This document shows positions 8,573 through 17,426 of a stretch of 64,000 nt of DNA, piece by piece. The stretch is from positions 1 to 64,000 of the forward strand of contig CACYPS010000010.1 in the NCBI GenBank assembly GCA_902776305.1, given 5' to 3'. Position 1 is the stretch's first letter; each line of letters starts with the position of its first letter. The position numbers and the translations under genes were made by a program. Source of the DNA: an uncultured Lachnospiraceae bacterium (GTDB lineage Bacteria; Bacillota; Clostridia; Lachnospirales; Lachnospiraceae). The notes beneath the pieces are model-generated. The model was not told the origin of the DNA, made no database searches, and was given only the letters and a program-made list of their open reading frames with translations.

Positions 8573-10867
8573 ATGCAGGAATCTGTAAAAGGGATTATAG
8601 AACACATCATATTCAGGAATGAGGAGAACGGATACACCGTTCTGAGTCTCAGGTCCAAAGGGAAAGAGCTGACTCTGGTCGGCTTTTTTCAGTCTGTGAA
8701 CGAAGGCGAAAGTATCGAAGCGTTCGGTCGTTTTACTGCCCATGTCTCCTACGGGGAACAGTTCAAGGTGGAAAGCTACGAGATTCGCGAGCCTGAAGGC
8801 AGGGAAGCCGTTGAGCGTTATCTCGGGTCGGGGGCTATCAAAGGTATAGGCAAAGCCCTGGCCGCGAGGATCGTCAGGAAGTTCGGGGAGGAGACGCTGA
8901 GGATTCTTGAGGAGGAGCCGGAAAGGCTGGCAGAAATCAAGGGAATCAGCATGAAAAAAGCCAGAGATATCGCGAAACAGGCTGATGCACAGCGCAGCCA
9001 GCGGGCCGCTATGCTGTTTCTGCAGCAATACGGTGTGTCTCTTGCCCTCGGCGTGAAGATATACACGAAATACGGCGAAGAGATGTACAGTATTCTCCGA
9101 GAGAACCCCTACCGCCTGGCAGAGGATATCGACGGAGTCGGATTCAAGACGGCAGACGCTATTGCCGCAAAAATCGGTATTGCCGCAGACTCGGAGTATC
9201 GCATACGCTGCGGAATACTCTACGTTCTGGGGCTTGCCTCGGGAGAGGGCAGCGTGTATCTGCCCGAATGGGATCTGACAGCAAAGACAGCAGATCTTCT
9301 TGGCGTTGCCGACGGTGATGTTGAGCGGCAGATCATGTCCCTTGCAATCGAGAGGAAAATCATCATTCGTAATCATACATCTATGGAGGGAATGCCGGAG
9401 GAGAGCCTGTCGGAGGGGAAGAACAGGATCGTATATCTTGCCAGATACTATTATCTTGAGCTGAATGCCGCGCGAATGCTGTGCGACCTCAATGTGCGCG
9501 TCACCGCGGACGAGGACGCGGATATTGAGCGAAGACTCATGCATGTGCTCGCGCGCGGCGGGAGCAGGAGCATTGTTCTCGAGGAAGAACAGAAACAGGC
9601 TATATTGAGCGCTGCAAAATATGGTCTGTTCATCCTGACCGGCGGACCCGGCACGGGCAAGACTACCACGATCAATCAGATGCTCCGCTTTTTTGAATCC
9701 GAGAATATGGACATCCGTCTTGCTGCACCGACCGGCCGTGCGGCAAAGCGAATGACCGAAACGACAGGATATGAAGCCTCCACGATCCACAGACTGCTGG
9801 AAATCAGCTCCATGTCGGATGAGATGGGGGAGAGTGTACGTTTTGAGAGAAATGAACAGAATCCGCTGGAGACGGACGTCGTCATCATCGATGAGATGTC
9901 CATGGTGGATATATTTTTGATGTATTCCCTTCTGTCTGCGCTGCCTGTGGGCACCCGTCTGGTGCTTGTAGGCGATGTGGATCAGCTTCCGTCCGTAGGA
10001 CCCGGCGCTGTACTGGGAGATATGCTGAAGTCGGGTGCATTTCCGAGCATTCGCCTGTCCAGGATCTTTCGGCAGGCCGCATCTTCGGATATTATCGTCA
10101 ATGCACACAAGATCAACTCCGGGCAGCAGATCGTACTCGGAAATAAGAGTAAGGACTTTTTCTTTTTGCGCAGATCCGACCCTAATCTGATCATCAGTAA
10201 TATCATAGAATTGGTCCGGGATAAACTGCCCGGGTATGTGGATGCAAAGCCGTTTGATATACAGGTACTCGCTCCGATGCGCAAGGGTGCACTCGGTGTG
10301 GAGCGCCTGAATCGGATTCTCCAGGAATACCTCAATCCCCCCTCCGAAGAGAAAGCGGAGAGGATGTTCGGCGACAACAAGTTCCGGGTCGGTGACAAGG
10401 TCATGCAGATCAAGAACAATTATCAGATCGAGTGGGAGATAAAGAAAGGAAGATACGGGATCGTTGTTGACCATGGACAGGGCATTTTCAACGGGGATAT
10501 GGGAACAATACGGGAAATCAATGAATTTGCAAATATCCTGACCATCGAATTCGACGAAGGCCGTTTCGTAGACTATCCGTTCTCAAATATCGAAGAACTT
10601 GAGCTGGCCTATGCCGTAACGATCCATAAATCACAGGGAAGCGAATATCCCGCGGTGATCCTTCCGCTCCTTACCGGTCCGCGCATGCTGTTCTCTCGGA
10701 ATCTGTTATATACGGCCGTGACACGCGCGAGAAAGTGCGTTATGATCCTCGGCAGCGAGGAGACCGTGAGGGGAATGATCGAAAATGTAACACAGCAGCT
10801 GCGATACACTTCCCTGGATGAGAGGATTCTTGAGATGAAGAAGCTCAATGAGGAGGAATTTTCGTGA
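8573..10867 (+). CDS. recD2: RecD2-type ATP-dependent DNA helicase (RecD/TraA family)
   Basis: This is a superfamily 1B 5'-3' DNA helicase, linked in other bacteria to replication-fork and mismatch or recombination repair. It is 764 residues, usual for RecD2. The N-terminal OB-like region is followed by helix-hairpin-helix segments (GSGAIKGIGKALAARIV near 84-100, and VGFKTADAIAAKIG). Then come Walker A GGPGTGKTT (357-365), Walker B with VVIIDEMSMVD, a VGDVDQLPSVGPG motif and the C-terminal UvrD-like motif YAVTIHKSQGSEY. The stop overlaps the comF GTG start by 4 bases, so the two are translationally coupled, as often seen for the recD2-comF pair in Clostridia. Confidence 0.95.
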   Translation: MQESVKGIIEHIIFRNEENGYTVLSLRSKGKELTLVGFFQSVNEGESIEAFGRFTAHVSYGEQFKVESYEIREPEGREAVERYLGSGAIKGIGKALAARIVRKFGEETLRILEEEPERLAEIKGISMKKARDIAKQADAQRSQRAAMLFLQQYGVSLALGVKIYTKYGEEMYSILRENPYRLAEDIDGVGFKTADAIAAKIGIAADSEYRIRCGILYVLGLASGEGSVYLPEWDLTAKTADLLGVADGDVERQIMSLAIERKIIIRNHTSMEGMPEESLSEGKNRIVYLARYYYLELNAARMLCDLNVRVTADEDADIERRLMHVLARGGSRSIVLEEEQKQAILSAAKYGLFILTGGPGTGKTTTINQMLRFFESENMDIRLAAPTGRAAKRMTETTGYEASTIHRLLEISSMSDEMGESVRFERNEQNPLETDVVIIDEMSMVDIFLMYSLLSALPVGTRLVLVGDVDQLPSVGPGAVLGDMLKSGAFPSIRLSRIFRQAASSDIIVNAHKINSGQQIVLGNKSKDFFFLRRSDPNLIISNIIELVRDKLPGYVDAKPFDIQVLAPMRKGALGVERLNRILQEYLNPPSEEKAERMFGDNKFRVGDKVMQIKNNYQIEWEIKKGRYGIVVDHGQGIFNGDMGTIREINEFANILTIEFDEGRFVDYPFSNIEELELAYAVTIHKSQGSEYPAVILPLLTGPRMLFSRNLLYTAVTRARKCVMILGSEETVRGMIENVTQQLRYTSLDERILEMKKLNEEEFS

Positions 10868-11616
10868 ACAGTCGAGGAAGGACCGGAACCGTGAAGGCTG
10901 CCCTGAAGAGGACTGCCATTGACCTTTTATATCCGCGCCGCTGTATGATTTGCCACGGTCCTGCGCCCTGGGGCGAGTATATCTGTCCGGAATGTGAGCC
11001 TGAGCTTCCGGTCATTGAGAGCAGGAGGTGCAGAAAGTGCGGGAAACCGGTCGAAGATTTTGAAGCGCTCTGTCCTGACTGTGAAAAGAATCCCCATCAG
11101 TATGACAGAGGAATCGGGATCTACCGGTATGATTCTGTGATGCGGGAGGCAGTCAGCTATCTTAAGTATAAAGGACGCAGGGAATATGGGGAAGCCATGG
11201 GCATCTATGCCGCCGAATCTGCGCGAAGCGAACTTATGACCTGGAATCCGGAGATCATTGTGCCGATTCCCATACATCCGGCCAGACTCCGCGAGAGGGG
11301 CTACAATCAGGCAGAAGTGATTGCCCGGGCCGTCTCGGAAGAGAGCGGAATCAGGATGGCACCGGATGCTCTGCAAAGAAAAGACACCACATCTGCCATG
11401 AAGAATCTGTCAGTCAGAGAACGCTACAGTAATCTTTCAAAGGTCCTTGTGGCAGGACCCGGGCTATCCGGTATACGCAGCGCGCTCATCGTCGATGATA
11501 TTTACACGACGGGAGCGACAGTCGATGCGGGGGCGCGGGTGCTTCGCGATGCCGGAATATCCCGAATCTATTTTCTGTCGGTTTGCATTGGCGGTGGTTT
11601 TATGGTATCATACTAA
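10864..11616 (+). CDS. comF: ComF family protein (phosphoribosyltransferase fold)
   Basis: It is 250 residues. The N terminus has a double zinc ribbon (CMICHG, CPEC, CRKCGKPV, CPDC, between about residues 24 and 78). The C terminus has the phosphoribosyltransferase PRPP-binding motif ALIVDDIYTTGAT (207-219), preceded by the family motif PIPIHPARLRERGYNQAE. ComF proteins support DNA uptake in competent bacteria, but many homologues lie in non-competent species and their reaction is not established. The start is GTG overlapping the recD2 stop. A promoter-like element for the next gene lies inside the 3' end of this gene (11583-11611). Confidence 0.92.
   Translation: MNSRGRTGTVKAALKRTAIDLLYPRRCMICHGPAPWGEYICPECEPELPVIESRRCRKCGKPVEDFEALCPDCEKNPHQYDRGIGIYRYDSVMREAVSYLKYKGRREYGEAMGIYAAESARSELMTWNPEIIVPIPIHPARLRERGYNQAEVIARAVSEESGIRMAPDALQRKDTTSAMKNLSVRERYSNLSKVLVAGPGLSGIRSALIVDDIYTTGATVDAGARVLRDAGISRIYFLSVCIGGGFMVSY
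11583..11611 (+). promoter_or_regulatory. probable promoter inside the comF 3' end
   Basis: TTGCAT (11583-11588), 17-base spacer, TATCAT (11606-11611). It would drive the small membrane protein gene at 11703. Confidence 0.5.
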
Positions 11617-11644
11617 TAATTACGCCAATTCATAGGTAGTATCG

Positions 11645-11677
11645 CAGGTGCCGTTCAAAAAAACGGGCGGTCATCTG
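11645..11677. repeat. hairpin resembling repeat family C
   Basis: CAGGTG (11645-11650) pairs with CATCTG (11672-11677) with one G-T wobble, and CCGTT pairs with AACGG inside it. The right arm GGTCATCTGAC is identical to the right arm of the family C hairpin. It may be a diverged member. It ends 25 bases before the next start codon. Confidence 0.4.
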
Positions 11678-11702
11678 ACACATTTTCGGAATGGAGTGCA
11701 TT

Positions 11703-12083
11703 ATGCCGGATGAAAGAAAAGTGAGAGCCATGATCGATCTTTGCCGCTATGAGAACGGGGAAGGGCGCGAGGATGTCCGCATCAGAAGATATTACCGGGC
11801 GGATTACATGGCCCTGCAGTTAATAAAATCCTGGATATTTACAAGCATTGGGTATATGCTGATTCTTGCTCTGATCGTTGCAGGCAATCTCGAATATCTG
11901 CTCAATAATATTGACTCGTTTAACCTGAAAGTACTCGGCTCATGGCTATTGATCGGGTATATTCTGTTTGTCGGAATATATCTGGCAATTGCATATATTT
12001 CGTCGCTTGTCAGATATAACAGAGCCAGAAGAAACGTTCAGGAGTATCTGACAAAACTCAGAAGGCTGCTTCGCATGGAATAG
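11703..12083 (+). CDS. small membrane protein of unknown function
   Basis: It is 126 residues and not recognised as a named family. Two hydrophobic segments (about 44-60 and 79-100) suggest a membrane hairpin. The N-terminal 40 residues and the C-terminal tail (about 103-126, ending RLLRME) are highly charged and probably cytoplasmic. ATG 11703 was chosen over the in-frame ATG at 11691 because GGAG (11693-11696) sits 6 bases upstream of 11703 and overlaps the alternative start. It lies between comF and another membrane protein, in the run that leads to cdaA. A structural or signalling role in the envelope is possible but unproven. Confidence 0.75.
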   Translation: MPDERKVRAMIDLCRYENGEGREDVRIRRYYRADYMALQLIKSWIFTSIGYMLILALIVAGNLEYLLNNIDSFNLKVLGSWLLIGYILFVGIYLAIAYISSLVRYNRARRNVQEYLTKLRRLLRME

Positions 12084-12197
12084 CGCAGTGCAGGAAATGC
12101 ATGCACTGCATGCCGTTACGTCCGCGCGACATAAGCAATCATCACAGGCCTGATCAGGAAAAATCCGATTTTGATACGAGGAAGGATTTAATACGTT

Positions 12198-13223
12198 ATG
12201 ACAATGATGCTGGAACTGAAGGAAAAACTGAAAGCTGCATACGCAAAACAGACTATTTATGTTGATATTGTTCTCAAAGCCCTGCTCGCTTTCATCTGTT
12301 TCTACTGGATAAGCGTGGCATTTGCGACGGACAGCGTCTTTTCAAATGTCTTCATAATGCTCATCGCAGCTCTCCTGTGTTCGGTGCTTCCCCTTCGCGT
12401 CATCCCGATGTGCTCAGCCGGTTTTATAATCGGCCATGCCTTTATGATGGGAATCGATGCGGGTGCAGTCACACTGGTCGTACTTCTTGTTCTGCTGTTC
12501 CTGTTCCTGAGATTTGTCCCGGATGACTCTCTTGGCCTCATACTCATGCCTATCGGGATGTATTTCGGAATGCCGGCGCTCATACCGATCTGTTTCGGTC
12601 TCAGAAGGCGCCCGGTATCTCTCGTGGCTGTAGGCAGCGGATGTGTCACATATTATATGATCGATTCGCTTACAAGAAATAAGGATCAGCTGGCTACGCT
12701 TGAGCAGACAGAGTATATGGAGAGACTCACCCTCCTTTTGGGAGGTCTGGTCTCAGACAGCGGAATGGTCGTCAATCTGCTTGCAATCTCGGCAGTGATC
12801 GTTATCGTGTACGCGATCAGGCGACTGGGATTTGCTCACTCATTCACGGTCGCAACGCTTGTCGGTGCGGTCACATATGTGTTTTTTATAATGCTCGGCA
12901 ATGCTGTAGTGGAGACGCATTTTAATGTTTCCATGATTATGATCGGAGCAATGTTCACAGTCGTGATCGCTCTGATTGTCCAATTCTTCTTCCTGTCTGT
13001 GGACTACAGCAGGACGGAGACGATGGAGTTTGAGGATGACGATTATTACTATTACGTCAAGGCTGTGCCGAAACAGTATGCTTATAAGAACAGAGTAAGA
13101 GAAATCGAGAGCGTCAACCAGTACAGAGATCTCGATGAGATAGATAACGGACAGGAGACGCAGGTCGAATCGTCCGATGTCGACTTTGAACAGAGGCTCG
13201 AGGAATCTCTCAGAAATCTGTAA
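12198..13223 (+). CDS. polytopic membrane protein of unknown function
   Basis: It is 341 residues with about nine hydrophobic segments between residues 22 and 285. These are followed by an acidic, tyrosine-rich cytoplasmic tail: EDDDYYYYVKAVPK near residue 280, then many Glu and Asp to the end. The tail pattern suggests a protein-interaction or phosphorylation segment, but no function is assigned. A GAGGAAGGA (12178-12186) supports the ATG at 12198; ATG 12204 or 12207 are close alternatives. The gene sits two places upstream of cdaA. Its stop codon coincides with the left end of repeat C2. Confidence 0.75.
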   Translation: MTMMLELKEKLKAAYAKQTIYVDIVLKALLAFICFYWISVAFATDSVFSNVFIMLIAALLCSVLPLRVIPMCSAGFIIGHAFMMGIDAGAVTLVVLLVLLFLFLRFVPDDSLGLILMPIGMYFGMPALIPICFGLRRRPVSLVAVGSGCVTYYMIDSLTRNKDQLATLEQTEYMERLTLLLGGLVSDSGMVVNLLAISAVIVIVYAIRRLGFAHSFTVATLVGAVTYVFFIMLGNAVVETHFNVSMIMIGAMFTVVIALIVQFFFLSVDYSRTETMEFEDDDYYYYVKAVPKQYAYKNRVREIESVNQYRDLDEIDNGQETQVESSDVDFEQRLEESLRNL

Positions 13224-13344
13224 TTTGCTCCTCCAGGGTCAGGCGACCATGCTTGCATGGTCATCTGACCCGCTAATGCGAAAGTTTGAAAGTTTACTTT
13301 CAAACTTTCGCATTAGCGTAAAATGCCCGCCTTCTGAGGCGGGC
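13221..13344. repeat. dispersed palindromic repeat, family C, copy 2, plus GC hairpin
   Basis: It begins in the stop codon of the preceding gene. The first hairpin (about 13238-13269) matches copy 1. It is followed by a perfect palindrome with 23-base arms and a 2-base centre (13271-13293 and 13296-13318), beginning CGCTAATGCG. In copy 1 only the inner 13 bases of each arm remain paired. A separate hairpin TGCCCGCC/GGCGGGCA follows (about 13324-13345). Confidence 0.9.
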
Positions 13345-13424
13345 ACCGAATAGCTCAGGTTGCACGACGTATCGTTACAGTCAGCTTCGTTCAGACCCAG
13401 ATCACGCATCATTAGGAGGTTGCT

Positions 13425-14291
13425 GTGTCCGCATTTCTTCAACAAATCGCCAATTTCTTTTCCGGTCTGTACCTGCCAAGGTTACATGCCAATGATGTTG
13501 TGGAAATCCTCATCCTCGCCGCCTTGCTCTACATGTTCATGGAGTGGGTGCAGAGGACAAGGGCGTACACTCTTCTGAAAGGTTTTGTAATTGTCATTAT
13601 ATTTATCGCGTTCGCATGGCTGTTCCAGCTGGCTACGATCCTCTGGCTCGTATCGCGACTGGCATCCATAGCCCTCTTATCTCTGATCATCATTTTCCAG
13701 CCTGAACTGCGCAAAGCCCTGGAATCACTGGGCAGACGAACGTTCACGTCTATTCTTCCGTTTGAAAGCAGCAGGGAAGTTCTGAGGTATTCCGATTTTA
13801 CAATCAATGAGATCATTCGTGCTGTAAACGAGATGGCCGAAGTCAGGACCGGCGCGCTGATTGTAATAGAACAGAATATATTTCTGACGGAATATATCAA
13901 TACCGGTATTGCAATGGATTCCCTGGTCTCTTCGCAGCTGCTCGTGAATATATTTGAGCATAATACTCCGCTTCATGACGGAGCCGTTATCATGAGAGGA
14001 GACCGGATCGTCGCTGCCACCTGTTATCTCCCGCTTTCCGAGAATGTGTCAATCAATAAAAAATACGGCACGAGGCACAGAGCTGCGCTGGGAATAAGCG
14101 AGGAGAGCGATGCTTTCACGATCGTCGTATCGGAAGAGACCGGCCGCGTTTCTTATTCCTATATGGGACATCTCGAGACCGGCGTTACCCCGAGCGAATT
14201 GCGTGAACAGCTGCATCTGGTTCAGAAAGATACTATGCACGACAGAGAGGAAAACAAATTCCATATCTGGAAAGGACAGGCGCGATCATGA
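13425..14291 (+). CDS. cdaA: membrane-bound diadenylate cyclase
   Basis: It condenses two ATP into cyclic di-AMP, the second messenger controlling potassium, osmolyte and wall homeostasis. It is 288 residues. Three N-terminal membrane helices (within about residues 25-90) precede the DAC domain. The catalytic DGA motif is at 185-187 (HDGAVIM) and the nucleotide-binding RHR at 217-219, both intact. The start is GTG (13425), with a perfect AGGAGG (13414-13419) at 5 bases. It overlaps cdaR by 4 bases (ATGA), the usual coupled pair. No glmM follows in this window, unlike the cdaA-cdaR-glmM order of Bacillus. Confidence 0.97.
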   Translation: MSAFLQQIANFFSGLYLPRLHANDVVEILILAALLYMFMEWVQRTRAYTLLKGFVIVIIFIAFAWLFQLATILWLVSRLASIALLSLIIIFQPELRKALESLGRRTFTSILPFESSREVLRYSDFTINEIIRAVNEMAEVRTGALIVIEQNIFLTEYINTGIAMDSLVSSQLLVNIFEHNTPLHDGAVIMRGDRIVAATCYLPLSENVSINKKYGTRHRAALGISEESDAFTIVVSEETGRVSYSYMGHLETGVTPSELREQLHLVQKDTMHDREENKFHIWKGQARS

Positions 14292-15577
14292 AGAAAAAAC
14301 TGCTTGAGCATCCCGGTCTGAAACTGGGGGCACTTGCCGGTGCCATCCTGATGTGGCTGATTATTACGAACTTTAACGATCCCATTATGACCATGACCTT
14401 TTCAGATATACCGGTCATGGTCGTAAATTCGTCTTATGTCGAATCCATGGGACAATCCTATAAGATTTCGGATAACTATGATACCGTAGATGTTACGGTG
14501 AGGGCCAACAGGTCTACGGTGGATCGACTTTCGCCGACGTCCATCACAGCGACAGCCGATCTTTCGCAGATCATCAGCTTTGAGACAGACCCCGTCATGG
14601 TGCCGACCAGTATAAGCATTCCAGGCGTTTCGGCCGCCAATGTGACATCGTCCCCCAAAAACATCAGTATTGAGTTGGAGGATATGGTCAGCAGCGAATT
14701 CGTAATCGCGGCGACAGTCGGAACAACCAGACCCGCGAACGGATATGAAGTCGGAAAACTGGAAGTCAGTCCGGAGACTCTGACAATCAGAGGACCCGGC
14801 TCCCTTGTAAATATTATTGAGCGTGTTACAGCCAATGTAGATGTCACACTCCTGAAAAAAGACAGTGATCTGCGGGCGCAGCTCAAGATTTTCGACCGCA
14901 ACGGCATGGAATTTACAGATGCCCAGATGTCATATCTGACTTTTAACGTCGATGAGAGAGAAGTCATTGTACATGTGACTCTTTATAAAGTCGTCAGCGG
15001 CGTTACGATCGAGGTCGAGACAAGCGGCGAGCCTGCCCCCGGATATCAGGTAAGCAGAGTTACTGTGACGCCTTCCACGGTCTCTGTGGTAGGAAGTGAG
15101 GAAGCACTTGAACAGCTGGCTGCGAACGGAAATATTATCACGATTTCATCAGATTCCGGTCTGATCAACATCGATGGGGCATCTTCCGATCAGGAATTCC
15201 GACTTGACATAAGCAAGCTGATGCCGAACGGCATATCGCTTGCCCAGGATGTAAGCAGCATGGCCCTCGTCAATGTTCAGATACTTCCCTACAACAGCAA
15301 ATCTGTGCCTATCGCGACGAAGAATATCCAGACGACGGGTCTTGCAGAGGGAATGAATTGTGTATTCGGTGTGAATCGACTGGAAATCAAAGTGCGGGCA
15401 ACAGACGAGAATCTGGAATCGCTCGATGCCAATTCGATTGGTATGAGTGTAGACCTTACCGGTCTCCCGGCAGGTACGCATTCGGTGCCGGTGGCGATTA
15501 CCTTGCCCGAGGGTTGTGAACTTGTGGAAGATGTAACAGTGGATGCCGTGCTGTCAGCGACGGAAATCAATCAGTGA
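14288..15577 (+). CDS. cdaR: YbbR-domain regulator of diadenylate cyclase
   Basis: This is an extracytoplasmic partner that modulates CdaA. It is 429 residues. A short basic N terminus and a single membrane helix (about residues 12-30, LKLGALAGAILMWLIITNF) are followed by tandem YbbR repeats outside the cell. Repeating beta-strand patterns such as ANGYEVGKLEVSPETLTIRG and APGYQVSRVTVTPSTVSVVG mark successive units; about four are likely. ATG overlaps the cdaA stop. It was recognised by repeat pattern and linkage to cdaA. The HPr-like gene begins 13 bases after its stop. Confidence 0.93.
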   Translation: MKKKLLEHPGLKLGALAGAILMWLIITNFNDPIMTMTFSDIPVMVVNSSYVESMGQSYKISDNYDTVDVTVRANRSTVDRLSPTSITATADLSQIISFETDPVMVPTSISIPGVSAANVTSSPKNISIELEDMVSSEFVIAATVGTTRPANGYEVGKLEVSPETLTIRGPGSLVNIIERVTANVDVTLLKKDSDLRAQLKIFDRNGMEFTDAQMSYLTFNVDEREVIVHVTLYKVVSGVTIEVETSGEPAPGYQVSRVTVTPSTVSVVGSEEALEQLAANGNIITISSDSGLINIDGASSDQEFRLDISKLMPNGISLAQDVSSMALVNVQILPYNSKSVPIATKNIQTTGLAEGMNCVFGVNRLEIKVRATDENLESLDANSIGMSVDLTGLPAGTHSVPVAITLPEGCELVEDVTVDAVLSATEINQ

Positions 15578-15590
15578 TGGGAGGATTGCT

Positions 15591-15860
15591 ATGGTCAGTA
15601 AAAAGGTTGTCGTGATAAATCCGGAGGGACTTCATCTGAAGCCGGCTGCCTGCTTCTGTAAGGAGGCTTTGAACTTTAAGAGCCTTATAACATTCACGTT
15701 TGACGGTACGACTGCAAATGCAAAGAGCGTACTCTCTGTTCTCGGAGCATGCGTGAGATCCGGCGATGAGATAGAGATCGTCTGTGACGGTGAAGATGAG
15801 GCAGAGGCGCTCGAAGCTATGTGCAGGGCAGTAGAAAACGGTCTCGGTGAATCCCTGTGA
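15591..15860 (+). CDS. HPr-family phosphocarrier protein
   Basis: It is 89 residues, the size of HPr. The PTS phosphorylation site His15 lies in NPEGLHLKPA; position 17 is Lys where standard HPr has Arg. The regulatory Ser46, target of HPr kinase in Firmicutes, is present in NAKSVLSVLG. The ATG at 15591 is preceded by GGGAGGATTGCT and was chosen over longer in-frame starts inside cdaR. It is tucked between cdaR and the carboxypeptidase rather than beside ptsI. It could be the genome's main HPr or a second HPr-like regulator; the R17K change makes the latter a real possibility. Confidence 0.85.
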   Translation: MVSKKVVVINPEGLHLKPAACFCKEALNFKSLITFTFDGTTANAKSVLSVLGACVRSGDEIEIVCDGEDEAEALEAMCRAVENGLGESL

Positions 15861-15891
15861 ACACCGGGATGAGAGTGAGGAGTTTTAGTAA

Positions 15892-17412
15892 ATGAAGGAT
15901 AAGTTCTATAGAAAGACGGTAATGGCAGGCATTCTTCGCCGATTTACAGTCTTATTACTTGTCTGCGCGATGGTTTTCGGAAACGCCCGGCCGCTTCTGG
16001 CTGCTGAGGCAGCGCCCGAAGCAGAGGCTACGCCCGCTCCCGCAGATCCCGGTATAGTATCTACCAACGGAATCGCGGGATGGCCTCAGGCGAGAGACAT
16101 TTTTTCCGATTCTGCAGTTCTCATGGACGCGGACACGGGTACGATCCTTTTTGATAAATCTATGGACAGGCAGATGTATCCCGCATCGGTCACCAAACTG
16201 ATGACGGTTCTTCTTGCACTGGAGAACGGGAATCTTGAAGATCAGGTGGCTATGACGGAGACCGGAACAGCGTATTGCGTGGACGGGAGCTCCAATCTCT
16301 ACACGCAGGTCGGTGAGGTATTTACTCTCGAACAGCTGCTTTACGGAACCATGCTCAAATCTGCAAACGATATGGCGACGCAGGTGGGAGAATATATCGG
16401 CGGCACGCTCGACAATTTTATTCAGATGATGAATGACCGGGCTGTGTCTCTCGGATGTACGGGAAGTCATTTTGAAAATGCATGCGGCATGCCTAATGAT
16501 GCGCATATGACGACCGCGCACGATCTCGCCCTGATCGCTCAGCAGGATCTCAAATACCCGAAGTTCAGAGAGATCGTCAACACGGCTTCATACACATTGC
16601 CGCCGACCAATATGACTTCGACAGAGCGGTCCATGACGAACCACAATGCGCTTCTGGTCGTTCCCGAATTTTTCTATCCCGGAATTATCGGCGGGAAAAC
16701 AGGGTACACGGACGCAGCACAGTCCTGCCTCAGCAATTTTGCATCGCGGAACGGTATGACGCTGATCGTCATCACACTGCACGCGATGGACGGAAGCTAT
16801 GCGGCACAGGACAATGTGGATCTGCTTGACTACGGTTATAATAACTTTAAACTTGTCGATGTCGGCGTTGCGGATTATATTACATCCGGCGGAAAAATTA
16901 TCATTCCATCAACGGCAGATGCAAAAGACTGTACGGTCGAAATCGAGGAGTATGAAGACCCGACGGCCGGGAAGATGGTCAACTGGGTATATTATTATTC
17001 GGGACACAGAGTCGGCAACATTCTGATGACGGCTGAAAACGCCGATGCCTACGAAAAATACCTGCTCAAGGAAAAAGAGAAGACCGAGAAGAAGGACGAA
17101 TCGAAGGCGAATAAGAAGAATAACAACAAAAATAACAATACAAAGAAGACAGACGAGTCTTCTGCAGACTCCGGAAAGAGCAGTTCTGTAAAAGCCGGAA
17201 CGGAAAATGCCGGAACGGATGAGAGTAACGAAATTTCTTCCGGAAAAGTCACTGCCGAGAAGAATCAGGACGGTAATATTCGAAGTATTCTTAAGAAAAT
17301 TATCATCGGTCTCGTCATCTTTATCATCGTCTTTGTTATTGCCATGAGTACTGCTCTGAGCATAATCAGGAATAAAAAAAGACGGAGAAAGAAAAGAAAG
17401 AGAAGAAAGTAG
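15892..17412 (+). CDS. D-alanyl-D-alanine carboxypeptidase, peptidase S11 (DacF-like)
   Basis: It trims the terminal D-Ala from peptidoglycan stem peptides and so controls cross-linking. It is 506 residues, longer than typical DacA or DacF. A signal peptide (about 1-40) is followed by the S11 domain with SxxK S99-V-T-K102, SxN S157-A-N159 and KTG K269-T-G271, all intact. A low-complexity Asn/Lys/Ser/Glu linker (about 390-465) leads to a C-terminal membrane helix (about 467-492) and a strongly basic tail of about 14 residues. This replaces the amphipathic C-terminal helix usual in PBP5-type enzymes. GAGGAG about 9 bases upstream supports the start. It is probably co-transcribed with cdaA, cdaR and the HPr gene. 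Confidence 0.93.
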   Translation: MKDKFYRKTVMAGILRRFTVLLLVCAMVFGNARPLLAAEAAPEAEATPAPADPGIVSTNGIAGWPQARDIFSDSAVLMDADTGTILFDKSMDRQMYPASVTKLMTVLLALENGNLEDQVAMTETGTAYCVDGSSNLYTQVGEVFTLEQLLYGTMLKSANDMATQVGEYIGGTLDNFIQMMNDRAVSLGCTGSHFENACGMPNDAHMTTAHDLALIAQQDLKYPKFREIVNTASYTLPPTNMTSTERSMTNHNALLVVPEFFYPGIIGGKTGYTDAAQSCLSNFASRNGMTLIVITLHAMDGSYAAQDNVDLLDYGYNNFKLVDVGVADYITSGGKIIIPSTADAKDCTVEIEEYEDPTAGKMVNWVYYYSGHRVGNILMTAENADAYEKYLLKEKEKTEKKDESKANKKNNNKNNNTKKTDESSADSGKSSSVKAGTENAGTDESNEISSGKVTAEKNQDGNIRSILKKIIIGLVIFIIVFVIAMSTALSIIRNKKRRRKKRKRRK

Positions 17413-17426
17413 GTGTTAAGCTGCGT

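Noticed and set aside
8516-10474. Long open antisense frame opposite recD2
   Set aside because: The plus-strand RecD2 has all helicase motifs; the antisense product has none.
15591-15860. Crh (catabolite repression HPr lacking the PTS histidine)
   Set aside because: His15 is present, so it is not a Crh.
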